From Carnobacterium_B sp040274945 (GTDB taxonomy: Bacteria > Bacillota > Bacilli > Lactobacillales > Carnobacteriaceae): DNA of 64,000 nucleotides. The notes under the pieces are model-generated. The model saw only the letters and a list, made by a program, of their open reading frames with translations. It searched no databases and was not told where the DNA came from. Below, piece after piece: positions 1 through 8,161 of the stretch; the first letter of the stretch is position 1; the number at the start of each line of letters is the position of its first letter. The position numbers and the translations under genes are program-made. The DNA lies in NCBI RefSeq assembly GCF_040274945.1, contig NZ_JBEMAR010000001.1:1-64000 (forward strand). The letters run 5' to 3'.

Positions 1-116
1 ACTTCACGAATAATGCTCGATGGTCGATGACCATACTGCGCTTATTCGTTCCAGTAATTCGGGTCTAAACGCTTTTTGTCCCACTCTCCTTTTAAAACAA
101 ATACAATTAAATATAT

Positions 117-635
117 TTATTCAAATGATGCAATGTACTGTTTCATGTATTCAGGAAGATCTGGCGGTCTGCGACTTGAAATGATATGTCCATCTGTAAT
201 AGCTGGTGTATCATGCCAAATGGCTCCGGCATTAGTCATATCATCTTTAATTCCAGGAGTACTCGTAACGTTGACTCCATTAAGAATTCCAGCTGAGATC
301 AGTACCCAACCAGCGTGGCAGATTTGTCCGATAGGTTTCTTTTGTTGATCAAAATATTGAATGAATTCAATAACTTTTGGAAAACGTCTTAATTTATCCG
401 GTGACCATCCTCCAGGAACTAAAATGCCATCGTAGTCTTCTTTAATGATTTCTTCAAAACTATAATCAGACGTTACCGGCACCCCATATTTTCCATGATA
501 AACGGTATCTTTCTTCTCGCCTACTAAATGTACAACAGCTCCAGCTTCTCTTAAACGAAGGACAGGATACCACAATTCTAAATCTTCAAAATCGTCACTA
601 ACTAAAGCGATAATCTTTTTATTTTCTACAGACAT
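117..635 (-). CDS. DJ-1/PfpI family protein (type 1 glutamine amidotransferase-like)
   Basis: A 172-residue single-domain protein of the DJ-1/PfpI family, whose members are cytosolic stress proteins described as proteases, deglycases or chaperones. The nucleophile elbow QICHAGW puts the catalytic-type cysteine at residue 106 followed by His107, and LVPGGW lies near residue 72 as in the family. Length is usual for a one-domain member. AGGAGG stands nine bases before the ATG, which fixes the start. It is the last gene before the left edge. The family call is firm; substrate and true activity cannot be read from sequence. Confidence 0.9.
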   Translation of the reverse strand: MSVENKKIIALVSDDFEDLELWYPVLRLREAGAVVHLVGEKKDTVYHGKYGVPVTSDYSFEEIIKEDYDGILVPGGWSPDKLRRFPKVIEFIQYFDQQKKPIGQICHAGWVLISAGILNGVNVTSTPGIKDDMTNAGAIWHDTPAITDGHIISSRRPPDLPEYMKQYIASFE

Positions 636-717
636 CTCTTAATTCCTCCTCAACAATTCAATATATGACTAGCACTAGTTTATCAATTCTACTAAAGGAG
701 TGCAAATCTTGGATAAC

Positions 718-1032
718 TTAAATCTGATCTTCAATAAACTCTTCCGTTAATTCCCGAACGGGTTCGCTTCCATAATCGTTGATAAAATCTTCTAAGATAC
801 CTAAAAAGATGCTTCCTTTTTTAGCTGTTCCTTCACTTTCATCTTCAAAAAAGCGAATAAAATAATTTTGATAATTTTTGTATCCATCTACAAATCCTAA
901 ACTTTTTATAAATCGATTTTCTTCTACTTCGGCTTCTAAATGAATATCTTGCTCTTTCAGCTCTTCACTCTGACTGATGATAAGTTCTATCAATTCATCT
1001 TTCGATAAACCATTAAGTGTTTTTGGATCCAT
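718..1032 (-). CDS. Small acidic hypothetical protein
   Basis: A 104-residue acidic, mostly helical protein that I do not recognise. It has no signal peptide or membrane segment and begins with a predicted helical segment rich in Glu and Lys. I start it at the ATG at 1032 because AAAGGAGA lies 7-8 bases upstream; an in-frame ATG ten codons earlier (1062) has no ribosome binding site. It lies downstream of marR with a 70-base gap and no visible terminator, so it may be cotranscribed with marR. Function unknown. Confidence 0.7.
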   Translation of the reverse strand: MDPKTLNGLSKDELIELIISQSEELKEQDIHLEAEVEENRFIKSLGFVDGYKNYQNYFIRFFEDESEGTAKKGSIFLGILEDFINDYGSEPVRELTEEFIEDQI

Positions 1033-1102
1033 GTATTCGTCTCCTTTGGTTTCATACTTCATTCATAATTGTAACTGCTTTTGAGTGAATTGCAAAAATC
1101 TT

Positions 1103-1549
1103 CTACTTTTCTACTTGGAAAGATTGAATGCTTCGATTGACCCTGCCCATTAAAACAAGTAAGAGTTGTTTTTCATCATCAGGCCAACTTTTAAAAATAG
1201 TACTGTATGCTTTCTCAAGTTCAAATGAAACCATTAAAAGCAATTGTCGTGCTTCAGGAGTTACTGAGAGTTGGCTAACTCTTTTGTCGATTCCTTGTTC
1301 TTTTAAAATAAACCCCTTTTTTTCTAATGCTTTAATTTGACGACTTAAAGTTGATTTATCTAATTCAGAATGGTTGGTCAATTCATTTAAAGTTATTTTT
1401 TCATCTTTTATAAAAGATATAATCAAGAATCCTGATTTAGTTATCTTATGTTTAGCAAGTAATTGTTTTTCTAATTTGACATAATTTTGACTAAATTCCA
1501 TGAAACGGTGAATCAACGAATGTATCGGTATTTCAGGATGATTATCCAT
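1103..1549 (-). CDS. MarR family transcriptional regulator
   Basis: A 148-residue winged-helix regulator of the MarR family. The core runs from about residue 30 to 110, with the recognition region LDKSTLSRQIKALEKKGFI and a wing with D-K-R-V-S-Q-L. MarR dimers bind short palindromes and are usually released by small ligands or oxidants. The single Cys-free core argues against an OhrR-type thiol sensor. Two TTGTAT/ATACAA palindromes lie in its own promoter (1574-1608), so autoregulation is likely. Its target genes are not clear; the next gene downstream (718-1032) is a candidate. Confidence 0.9.
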   Translation of the reverse strand: MDNHPEIPIHSLIHRFMEFSQNYVKLEKQLLAKHKITKSGFLIISFIKDEKITLNELTNHSELDKSTLSRQIKALEKKGFILKEQGIDKRVSQLSVTPEARQLLLMVSFELEKAYSTIFKSWPDDEKQLLLVLMGRVNRSIQSFQVEK

Positions 1550-1573
1550 CTAAACGCTCCTGTCTAGGGTCAA

Positions 1574-1628
1574 TTGTATCATACAACTAATATATGTGTA
1601 TTATACAACTATCGATTAAGTTTGTACA
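1574..1628 (-). promoter_or_regulatory. marR promoter with two palindromic operators
   Basis: On the minus strand a -35 TGTACA (1623-1628) and -10 TATAAT (1600-1605) are 17 bases apart. A 13-base palindrome TTGTATGATACAA (1574-1586) lies just downstream of the start, and a second copy with one changed end base (1596-1608) covers the -10. Their centres are 22 bases apart, so two dimers would sit on the same face of the helix. This is the expected layout for an autorepressing MarR protein; the binding itself is inferred. Confidence 0.6.
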
Positions 1629-1636
1629 CTAAAACA

Positions 1637-1668
1637 AAATAGTCCAAGACAAGTGTCTTGGACTATTT
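1637..1668 (-). terminator. Rho-independent terminator of the ABC transporter operon
   Basis: Perfect inverted repeat with 14-15 bp arms (AATAGTCCAAGACA and its complement) and a very tight loop, followed on the minus strand by ATTTTGTTTT. It lies 34 bases after the stop of the ABC ATPase gene and ends that operon before the marR promoter. Confidence 0.85.
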
Positions 1669-1701
1669 GTTATCCTTATATTTTTTGGTAGTGTCATTTG
1701 T

Positions 1702-2520
1702 TTAACGACTTAATAAAAGCTCATCCGATAATTGACTGTTAGAGTCTGTGGCTGTTTGAAAAAGAACCAGTACATCTGGAACTGTTAAGTTCTTCTTTTC
1801 TTCTCCAGATAAATCAACAATCACTTTTCCACCATCGAGCATGATCAATCGATTGCCATATTTTAACGCATCGTTCATATTATGTGTGATCATTAGAGCT
1901 GTCAACTCTTCTTGTTCAATTCGTCTTTTAGTCAGTTCTAAAACGACTTTTGCTGTTTTAGGATCTAACGCTGCTGTATGCTCATCTAATAATAAAAGTT
2001 CTGGTTTATTCATCGTTGCCATTAACAGTGCAATAGATTGACGTTGACCACCAGACAGCAATCCCATTTCGCTATCCAAACGGTTTTCTAAACCTAAGCC
2101 TAATTCAGCTAAGACCTGTTTAAAGTACTCCCGCTCTTTATCCGATGTTCCTTTTCGAAGAGAACGTTTCTTTCCTCTACGATAGGCAATAGCTAAATTT
2201 TCACCTACAGTCATTCGAGGAGCGGTTCCCATAACTGGGTCTTGAAAGACACGACCAATTGATCCCGCACGTTTTTCTTCTTTCAAAGGAGTTAAATCTT
2301 TCTCTCCCAACAGGATAGAACCTTTATCAATCATAAAATTGCCAGCAATGCTGTTTAGCAATGTCGATTTCCCAGCTCCGTTTCCACCAATAATCGTAAT
2401 GAAATCACCTTTTTTTACTTCTAAGGTTAAATCATTTAATACGGTATTTTGATTTGGCGTTCCTTTATTGAATTGTTTCGTTAGTCCTTTTAATGATAAA
2501 ACTGGTGTACTAGTAGTCAT
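1702..2520 (-). CDS. ABC transporter ATP-binding protein
   Basis: A 272-residue ABC ATPase. Walker A is GGNGAGKST (about residues 44-52), the signature is LSGGQRQ (about 155), Walker B is LLLLDEHTAALD (about 175) and the switch histidine is in MITHN. It ends a leftward three-gene operon with the permease (one base apart) and a periplasmic-type binding protein. The trio matches the family that includes the streptococcal tryptophan importer TrpXYZ. Cytoplasmic energy subunit of that importer. The substrate is inferred only from family resemblance. Confidence 0.9.
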   Translation of the reverse strand: MTTSTPVLSLKGLTKQFNKGTPNQNTVLNDLTLEVKKGDFITIIGGNGAGKSTLLNSIAGNFMIDKGSILLGEKDLTPLKEEKRAGSIGRVFQDPVMGTAPRMTVGENLAIAYRRGKKRSLRKGTSDKEREYFKQVLAELGLGLENRLDSEMGLLSGGQRQSIALLMATMNKPELLLLDEHTAALDPKTAKVVLELTKRRIEQEELTALMITHNMNDALKYGNRLIMLDGGKVIVDLSGEEKKNLTVPDVLVLFQTATDSNSQLSDELLLSR

Positions 2521-2521
2521 C

Positions 2522-3412
2522 TTACAACAACTCCTTTTTTTGGAAGAAATTCAAATTATATTTTGTACGTATACTTGGTAATGCTAAACAGAAAGCTAAA
2601 ATGATTGCTGAAATAAGTTTCAAATCATTTGGCTGTAATCCGATCAATAAGACGAACATGATGATAAAACGATAAATAATCGCTCCTAAAATGACACAAA
2701 TCAGACGGTTAACAAAAGATAAGTTTCCAAAAATCACTTCACCAATAATAACTGAAGCTAGACCGATAACAATAGTTCCAATACCCATACTGATATCAGC
2801 ATAGCCATTGTCTTGAGCAATAAGTGCTCCTGCAGCGGAAACCAGTCCATTTGAAAGCATAAGTCCGAGTATTTTAGTTTGATTGGTAGAAATTCCTAAT
2901 GAACGTGCCATTTTTTCATTATCACCGGTTGCAATAACAGCTTGACCCAATTCTGTTTTGAAAAATAAGACCAATAATGTAATCACGATACAAACAAGAA
3001 TGATCCCTAAGAAAATCGTATCAAATTGACTAGGTAGATTAAATCTAGTAAAGAAATCGGTTAATCTAGCCTCTCCAAGTAAACTCAAGTTAGCTCGTTG
3101 CATAATACGCAAATTAATAGAATATAAACCAGTCATCGTTAAAATTCCTGCTAATAATCCAGGAATATGAGCTTTTGTAATAAGAAACCCGGTAACTGCA
3201 CCAGCCAAAGCTCCTATGACGAAGGCAATAGCGGTTGCAGTTAAAGGATGAACGCCTGAAATAATAAGTTGAGCACATACTGCAGCTCCTAAAGGAAAGG
3301 AACCCTCTGCTGTCATATCTGGTAAATCTAAAATACGATAAGTAATAAATATGCCTAAAGCCATCATGCCCCACAATAATCCTTGTGCTGTTGCTGTAAC
3401 AATTAAATCCAT
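2522..3412 (-). CDS. ABC transporter permease (LivH/TrpY-like)
   Basis: A 296-residue, very hydrophobic protein with about eight membrane segments, of the branched-chain-amino-acid-type permease family. It starts with a conserved glycine-rich region containing GLLWGMMALGIFITYRILD and has the family sequence DNGYADISMGIG near residue 200. It forms the channel of the importer encoded with the ATPase at 1702-2520 and the binding protein at 3441-4418. The 28-base gap to the upstream gene and the one-base gap to the downstream gene show one operon. Confidence 0.88.
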   Translation of the reverse strand: MDLIVTATAQGLLWGMMALGIFITYRILDLPDMTAEGSFPLGAAVCAQLIISGVHPLTATAIAFVIGALAGAVTGFLITKAHIPGLLAGILTMTGLYSINLRIMQRANLSLLGEARLTDFFTRFNLPSQFDTIFLGIILVCIVITLLVLFFKTELGQAVIATGDNEKMARSLGISTNQTKILGLMLSNGLVSAAGALIAQDNGYADISMGIGTIVIGLASVIIGEVIFGNLSFVNRLICVILGAIIYRFIIMFVLLIGLQPNDLKLISAIILAFCLALPSIRTKYNLNFFQKKELL

Positions 3413-3440
3413 TTGATTTCCCCCATTCTAGTTAAGTAAG

Positions 3441-4418
3441 CTATTCTTTAGCTTTTTCCAATACCTGAGTTGGAATAGTAATACCAAGCTGTTCAGCTTT
3501 TTCTTCATTGATAATGATATCCCCTTGATCGAGATAGCGAATAGGAGTCGTTGAAGGATCTGCATCACCATTTAAAATAGCTACTACCATTTCACCGGTC
3601 AAACGACCTAATTCGTATTGATCTAATCCAACAGTTGCTAAACCGCCTTCTTCTACCATAGTATCTACAGCTGGAAAAACTGGGATCAGATTTGAATCTG
3701 CAGCCGACACTAATGTGTTCATTGCACTAGCTATCGTATTATCGGTAGGTACCCATATAGCGTCAACTTGTGCAGCTAAGGTAGATGCTACCTGAGCAAC
3801 ATCGTTCGTTGAAGAAACCGTCATGACCTGAGTATCCAATCCCATTTCTTCAGCAATCTCAATGGCTTGATCAGCTTGTACAATGGAATTGTCTTCACTT
3901 GATGAATATAAAATACCGATTGTTTGAGCTTCTGGTAAAATTTCCTTGATCAAAGAAAATTGTTCTTTAATGGGTGTTAAGTCACTCACCCCTGTAATAT
4001 TCCCACCAGGAGCTTCATTGCTTTTAACTAATCCAGACCCCTCAGGATCTGTAACAGCACCTAACACGATAGGAATATCTTGAGAGCTGTTCGCTAATGC
4101 TTGAGCTGAAGGAGTTGCTATACCGACCATCACATCAGCTCCTCTACTAACAAATCGAGTACTCATCGAATTTAAGTTGCTTTGGTCACCTTGAGCATTT
4201 TGAAAATCCAATGTCATTGTTTCTCCGTCAATATAACCCGCATCATTTAACTCATCTACAATTCCTTTATAAATGAGGTCAAGAGCTGGATGACTTGTCA
4301 GTTGTAGAATACCGACCATCGGTTTTTCCTCTTTTGTAACTGTTTCAGTTTTAGTAGTAAAAAAAGCAACCGTTAAAAGTGCTACTAAACAAATAATGAA
4401 GCCAATCATTTTTTTCAT
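3441..4418 (-). CDS. ABC transporter substrate-binding protein (TrpX-like)
   Basis: Family of ABC_sub_bind proteins, two Rossmann-like lobes with a hinge; about 325 residues. The N-terminus (KKMIGFIICLVALLTVAFF) is a hydrophobic export or anchor segment but has no lipobox cysteine after it, unlike most Gram-positive binding proteins, so it may stay membrane-anchored. I start at the ATG at 4418: GGAGG lies nine bases before it, while the ATG at 4427 directly abuts GGAGG. First gene of the operon, behind a long attenuator-like leader. Relatives include the streptococcal tryptophan-binding TrpX; the substrate here is inferred. Confidence 0.85.
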   Translation of the reverse strand: MKKMIGFIICLVALLTVAFFTTKTETVTKEEKPMVGILQLTSHPALDLIYKGIVDELNDAGYIDGETMTLDFQNAQGDQSNLNSMSTRFVSRGADVMVGIATPSAQALANSSQDIPIVLGAVTDPEGSGLVKSNEAPGGNITGVSDLTPIKEQFSLIKEILPEAQTIGILYSSSEDNSIVQADQAIEIAEEMGLDTQVMTVSSTNDVAQVASTLAAQVDAIWVPTDNTIASAMNTLVSAADSNLIPVFPAVDTMVEEGGLATVGLDQYELGRLTGEMVVAILNGDADPSTTPIRYLDQGDIIINEEKAEQLGITIPTQVLEKAKE

Positions 4419-4514
4419 ATCCTTCATCCTCCAATATTGATTACGTTTTATTTAACATTACCAACAAAATCGCCATCGTTTCTTTTCCATTGTACACACT
4501 CCAATAATCAAAAT

Positions 4515-4555
4515 AAAAAAACAGCTGCCACAAATGATCCGTGGAAGCTGTTTTT
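4515..4555 (-). terminator. Second of two tandem terminators in the ABC operon leader
   Basis: Stem AAAAACAGCT/AGCTGTTTTT extended by CCAC/GTGG across a one-base mismatch, followed on the minus strand by TTTTTTTATTTTG. It lies about 100 bases before the first structural gene and 12 bases after another terminator hairpin, so reading both is needed to express the operon. Confidence 0.8.
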
Positions 4556-4560
4556 ATGCA

Positions 4561-4792
4561 AAACAAAATCCACATAGAAATAGAATTAAGTATTCTCTCT
4601 ATGTGGATTGGAAGTCTAGCCTGTCTTCAAATAAACCAACATAGATACATACATTCAGTACACTGAAGGTTGCATCTATGAACGTTCTCATGGATCAACC
4701 TATCTATCTTGGCTTTGCCAACTGCTATTCAATTGTCCATTATAAGATAAGTTATTTAGCATCCTGAGAACTCCTTTGCTGTTTTTCTATTA
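4561..4792 (-). promoter_or_regulatory. Structured 5' leader with attenuator-like alternative pairings
   Basis: Transcript leader between the promoter (4798-4826) and the transporter genes. Visible elements in order: a stem pairing 4761-4771 with 4684-4695 that hides the start of a short ORF; a hairpin 4674-4680 with 4640-4646; and a terminator with perfect 12-bp arms 4598-4609 and 4567-4578 followed by TTGTTT. The 3' arm of the middle hairpin (ATCTATGTTGG) is also nearly complementary to the 5' arm of the terminator (CCACATAGA), so hairpin, antiterminator and terminator can exclude one another. No T-box sequence (TGGNACCGCG) is present. Confidence 0.6.
4700..4762 (-). CDS. Possible leader peptide (20 aa, one Trp codon)
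   Basis: ATG to TAG, 20 codons, in the leader of the ABC importer. AAAGGAG lies eight bases before the ATG. The peptide ends SSWQSQDR and has a single Trp codon at position 15. Its start lies inside a stem formed with 4684-4695. For a TrpXYZ-like importer, a leader peptide with a Trp codon is suggestive, but one codon and its distance from the hairpins are weaker than classical trp attenuation, so translation of this ORF is a hypothesis. Confidence 0.4.
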   Translation of the reverse strand: MLNNLSYNGQLNSSWQSQDR

Positions 4793-4797
4793 CGATA

Positions 4798-4826
4798 ATC
4801 TTACTAGTTGTCTTCTGGCGTGTCAA
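4798..4826 (-). promoter_or_regulatory. Sigma-A promoter of the ABC importer operon
   Basis: Minus-strand -35 TTGACA (4821-4826), 17-base spacer, -10 TAAGAT (4798-4803). This near-consensus promoter places the transcript start near 4791 and gives a leader of about 370 bases. Confidence 0.75.
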
Positions 4827-4853
4827 GCAATAAAATGAGAATTACATGAACAA

Positions 4854-5552
4854 TTAACAATCTGATAAATAAATTGGTCGGCCTGATCTAGGTTGTAGTG
4901 GTCTATTTGTTTTCCCAACATTTCGTTTAAAGGCTTGAAGTAAACCTTGTCTCATATAGGTTTGGTGCCGGAATACGATCCACTCTATAGGACCGGACGT
5001 TGGAGGCGTGGTTAATGATCCAGTATAATGATAAAACTGTTTTTTTTCTGGCAACAGACGGCTCAATTCGATTGGAACAGTCAAGCCTCTTCCCGCGATA
5101 CGCGGATGTAGAGCTCTCTCATCTATTGCTGCTAATGTAGTATTCATCGGGCGTTCTGAAGGCAGTACAGTGACTCCTACAACGAGAAGTTCATTTTTTA
5201 CAGAACGGTGCACCAAATGAAATTCTAACGGAAAAGATTCTTGGTTGATTTCATGCTCACTCGGCAAATGAAAATGTAAATCTTCTAAAAAATATTTTTT
5301 ATGGTTAAAGGTGACAAAGTTGACTTTTTCATTTGTTTTTGGCGATAAATGAACCGTATGATTAAAAAACGACGATTCAAATAACGTTCTCTTGTAATCA
5401 AATCTCAGTGCATACTGTGAGATAGTTAAGTTTGCTTGATCATCATCTAATGCGATTGGCGATTGTAAACATTCTGTTTCTGCTTGGTAAAAGGCCGAAC
5501 AAATGGTTTTCCAATTGTCTGGACCTCTATCTCCTTGGTAATTCCATTCCAT
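4854..5552 (-). CDS. Alpha-class carbonic anhydrase
   Basis: Interconverts CO2 and bicarbonate with a zinc held by three histidines: His93 and His95 in DLHFHLPSEH and His112 in EFHLVH, the exact alpha-class spacing. The gating threonine region appears as TGSLTTPPTSGPIEW. 232 residues from the ATG at 5552, chosen because AGGAGGG lies seven bases upstream; the ATG at 5576 has none. No signal peptide, so it is probably cytoplasmic, unlike many bacterial alpha-class enzymes. It may supply bicarbonate for the carbamoyl-phosphate and pyrimidine pathway encoded nearby, which is inference. Confidence 0.92.
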   Translation of the reverse strand: MEWNYQGDRGPDNWKTICSAFYQAETECLQSPIALDDDQANLTISQYALRFDYKRTLFESSFFNHTVHLSPKTNEKVNFVTFNHKKYFLEDLHFHLPSEHEINQESFPLEFHLVHRSVKNELLVVGVTVLPSERPMNTTLAAIDERALHPRIAGRGLTVPIELSRLLPEKKQFYHYTGSLTTPPTSGPIEWIVFRHQTYMRQGLLQAFKRNVGKTNRPLQPRSGRPIYLSDC

Positions 5553-5597
5553 TTGTTTCCCTCCTAGAGTTTCCAATAATTATTGTATCTTTTTTTA

Positions 5598-5625
5598 TTC
5601 TTACTATGCAACTATTTGTATCCAA
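5598..5625 (-). promoter_or_regulatory. Promoter of the carbonic anhydrase gene
   Basis: Minus-strand -35 TTGGAT (5620-5625), 16-base spacer, -10 TAAGAA (5598-5603), about 45 bases before the start codon. Confidence 0.5.
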
Positions 5626-5749
5626 CTTTCTGCTAACCATTTTTAATAAAAAAATGGTATACTGATAAATACAGCACGATTAAGGCTGATTTAGTTAAAA
5701 AGTTAAATAGAATCGATTCAACTAATCGATCATGAAAGAAGGGAAATAC

Positions 5750-7459
5750 ATGTCATTTGATGGTATTTTTACCCATGCGATGGTAAATGAGTTAAGCGAA
5801 GCATTAAAAAATGGACGAGTGTCAAAAATCCATCAACCTTATCCAAACGAAATAGTTGTTGTTATGCGAGCAAATGGGAAAAATCACAAATTACTCTTAT
5901 CTGCTCACCCAAGCTATGCACGTATTCAACTAACAGAGATTCCTTATGAAAATCCTAGCTCTCCTCCAAATTTTTGTATGATTATGAGGAAACATCTTGA
6001 AGGAGCTATCCTAGAAGATATTCAACAAGTAGGCAATGACCGTGTTATTCATTTTAGGTTTAAGAGCCGTGATGAAATTGGTGATGTTCAAAATGTTATC
6101 TTGATTGTAGAGTTGATGGGCCGACACAGTAACATTCTTCTAATCGAGCAAGATACACAGCGTATTTTAGATACGATCAAACATGTACCGACGAGTCAAA
6201 ATTCATTCCGGTTTATTATGCCCGGTGCTACCTACCAATCTCCTCCTCACCAAGATAAATTGAATCCTTTTGAAACAAGCAGTTCTGAATTAGCTGAATT
6301 AATAACAGCGTTTGAAGATCCAGATTTGCCTTATGAAAAACGATTGCAGCAAATTTATCAAGGGATCGGTGCAGATACAGCAAAAGAACTCTTTTACCGT
6401 AGTGAAAATAATGTGGAAAATTTATCGGTCTTATTTGATTCATTTATGGATACTGTGCGCAGTGGAAATATCTCTCCGACCTTAACGATCGGTTCTAAAA
6501 AAGAATTTTTCACCCCACTTCCTTATCTAAGCATCGAAGGAGAACATGTGGGTTATCCTTCTTTAAGCAAACTACTTGATAAGTACTATGAGAGTAAAGC
6601 AGATCGAGACCGTGTTCAGCAGCAAGGATCAGATTTAATTCATTTGATTCAAGTCGAACTTCAACGAAATAAGAAAAAAATGAAAAAACTTCAAAAGACA
6701 CTTGATGAAACTGAATTAGCCGATGAATACAGAGTCCAAGGGGAATTGTTAACAGCTTATCTCTACAAGATGACTAAAGGACAAAAAGAAGTTACGTTAA
6801 CCAATTTTTATGATAATGAAAAACCTATGACGATTTCTCTTGATCCTAGAAAAACACCTTCTCAAAATGCACAAAAATATTTTTCAAAATACCAAAAATT
6901 AAAAAATGCCATTGCATACGTCAATGAGCAAATGCGCTTAACTAAAGAAGAAATCGATTATTTGGAGTCTGTCTCAACACAACTAGAATTAGCTACTCCA
7001 AAAGACATCGCTGAGATTAAAGAAGAATTGATACAACAAGGCTATATGAAGAAAAAGAAATCCAAGAAAAAACAAAAACAAGCTAAATTAAGTCAACCGG
7101 ATCTTTACCGTTCTTCCGATGGCACACCCATTTTAGTAGGGAAAAACAATTTGCAAAATGATCAATTAACCCTTAAAACTGCTCGGAAATCAGATATTTG
7201 GTTGCACACCAAAAATATTCCAGGTTCACATGTAATCATTCAGTCTGCTGATCCTAGTGAAGAAACAATTTTAGAAGCGGCTAATATTGCTGCGTACTTC
7301 TCAAAATCACAGTTGTCCGCATCTGTTCCGGTAGATTATGTCGACGTGAAAAAAATTCGAAAACCAAATGGAGCAAAACCTGGATTTGTGATCTATGAGG
7401 GTCAACGTACAGTTTATGTTACCCCAGATAAAGAGTTAGTTAATCGCCTAAAAGAATGA
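5750..7459 (+). CDS. rqcH: Rqc2 homolog RqcH (NFACT family; FbpA/PavA-like)
   Basis: 569-residue NFACT protein. RqcH binds obstructed 50S subunits carrying peptidyl-tRNA and recruits tRNA-Ala to add alanine tails to stalled nascent chains; orthologues were also described as fibronectin-binding FbpA/PavA. Order of domains: NFACT-N (about 1-200) with Asp97-Arg98 in VGNDRV, the pair needed for tailing in the Bacillus protein; HhH region; long charged coiled coil (about 280-430) with a lysine-rich KKKKSKKKQKQ stretch; NFACT-R at the C-terminus (DIWLHTKNIPGSHVII). I start at 5750 (MSFDGIF) since AGAAGGG lies upstream and family members begin this way. Confidence 0.93.
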   Translation: MSFDGIFTHAMVNELSEALKNGRVSKIHQPYPNEIVVVMRANGKNHKLLLSAHPSYARIQLTEIPYENPSSPPNFCMIMRKHLEGAILEDIQQVGNDRVIHFRFKSRDEIGDVQNVILIVELMGRHSNILLIEQDTQRILDTIKHVPTSQNSFRFIMPGATYQSPPHQDKLNPFETSSSELAELITAFEDPDLPYEKRLQQIYQGIGADTAKELFYRSENNVENLSVLFDSFMDTVRSGNISPTLTIGSKKEFFTPLPYLSIEGEHVGYPSLSKLLDKYYESKADRDRVQQQGSDLIHLIQVELQRNKKKMKKLQKTLDETELADEYRVQGELLTAYLYKMTKGQKEVTLTNFYDNEKPMTISLDPRKTPSQNAQKYFSKYQKLKNAIAYVNEQMRLTKEEIDYLESVSTQLELATPKDIAEIKEELIQQGYMKKKKSKKKQKQAKLSQPDLYRSSDGTPILVGKNNLQNDQLTLKTARKSDIWLHTKNIPGSHVIIQSADPSEETILEAANIAAYFSKSQLSASVPVDYVDVKKIRKPNGAKPGFVIYEGQRTVYVTPDKELVNRLKE

Positions 7460-7482
7460 TTATTACACTTATTTTTAAACTT

Positions 7483-7527
7483 AAAAGCAACGTATCCCTA
7501 CTGCAACACTAGGGATACGTTGCTTTT
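7483..7527. terminator. Bidirectional terminator between rqcH and the pyr operon
   Basis: Perfect 18-bp arms (AAAAGCAACGTATCCCTA and complement, 7483-7500 and 7510-7527) with a nine-base loop. T-runs follow on both strands, so it ends rqcH on the plus strand and pyrE on the minus strand; it touches the pyrE stop codon. Confidence 0.9.
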
Positions 7528-7528
7528 T

Positions 7529-8161
7529 TTAGTTGTTCGACCAATTCACTGGATCTTTTTTCCATTCTTGTAGCAGTGCTATCTCAGACTCTTTAATCAT
7601 TCCTCTTTCAAAAGCTGTTTCAATCAGTGCAGAATAATGAGTTAATGTAACTAATGGAAGCTTGTTTTTTTCGAAATTTTTTTTTCCTTGTGGCAGCTCA
7701 TAATTAAAGATGGCTGCTACACCTAGAATATCTGCTCCTTCACTAGCTGCTGCCTGCGCAGCTTCGATGACACTTCCACCTGTAGAAATTAAATCTTCAA
7801 TCACAACCATTTTTTGATTATGCGATATTCGGCCTTCGATTTGATTCCCTTTACCGTGATCTTTTGCCTTGCTCCGAATGTATACCATAGGCAGGTCAAG
7901 CAAATCAGCTACCCATGCAGCATGTGGAATGCCTGCAGTAGCTGTTCCAGCAATGACTTCTACTTCTGGATAGTGGGTAGTAATCATTTTTGCTAACCCT
8001 TGTGCTATTTCTCGTCTTACGGCTGGATAACTCATCGTAATGCGGTTGTCACAGTAAATCGGACTTTTCATTCCACTGGCCCAAGTAAAAGGATCTGTTG
8101 GATTTAAACTTACTGCGTCAATCGATAATAGTTGTTCAGCAATTCGTTTTTCACTAGTCAT
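7529..8161 (-). CDS. pyrE: Orotate phosphoribosyltransferase
   Basis: Joins orotate to PRPP to give orotidine 5'-phosphate, step five of UMP synthesis. 210 residues; the PRPP-binding motif is VVIEDLISTGGS near residue 117, and the N-terminal part has the usual PFTWASGMKSPIYCDNR substrate region. Last gene of the pyr operon; its start overlaps the end of pyrF by eight bases, which suggests translational coupling. Cytoplasmic enzyme. Confidence 0.96.
   Translation of the reverse strand: MTSEKRIAEQLLSIDAVSLNPTDPFTWASGMKSPIYCDNRITMSYPAVRREIAQGLAKMITTHYPEVEVIAGTATAGIPHAAWVADLLDLPMVYIRSKAKDHGKGNQIEGRISHNQKMVVIEDLISTGGSVIEAAQAAASEGADILGVAAIFNYELPQGKKNFEKNKLPLVTLTHYSALIETAFERGMIKESEIALLQEWKKDPVNWSNN

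Noticed and set aside
1..101. Intergenic sequence with GAGAGTGGGACAAAAAGCG on the minus strand at the left edge
   Set aside because: It resembles GTGGGACAAAAA-type repeats of some Firmicutes, but only one arm is inside the window, so neither the repeat nor a hairpin can be shown.
4428..4853. T-box or known riboswitch in the ABC importer leader
   Set aside because: No TGGNACCGCG antiterminator box, no specifier-loop landmarks, and no match to lysine, SAM, purine or other aptamers that I can recall; kept as an unassigned attenuator-like leader.
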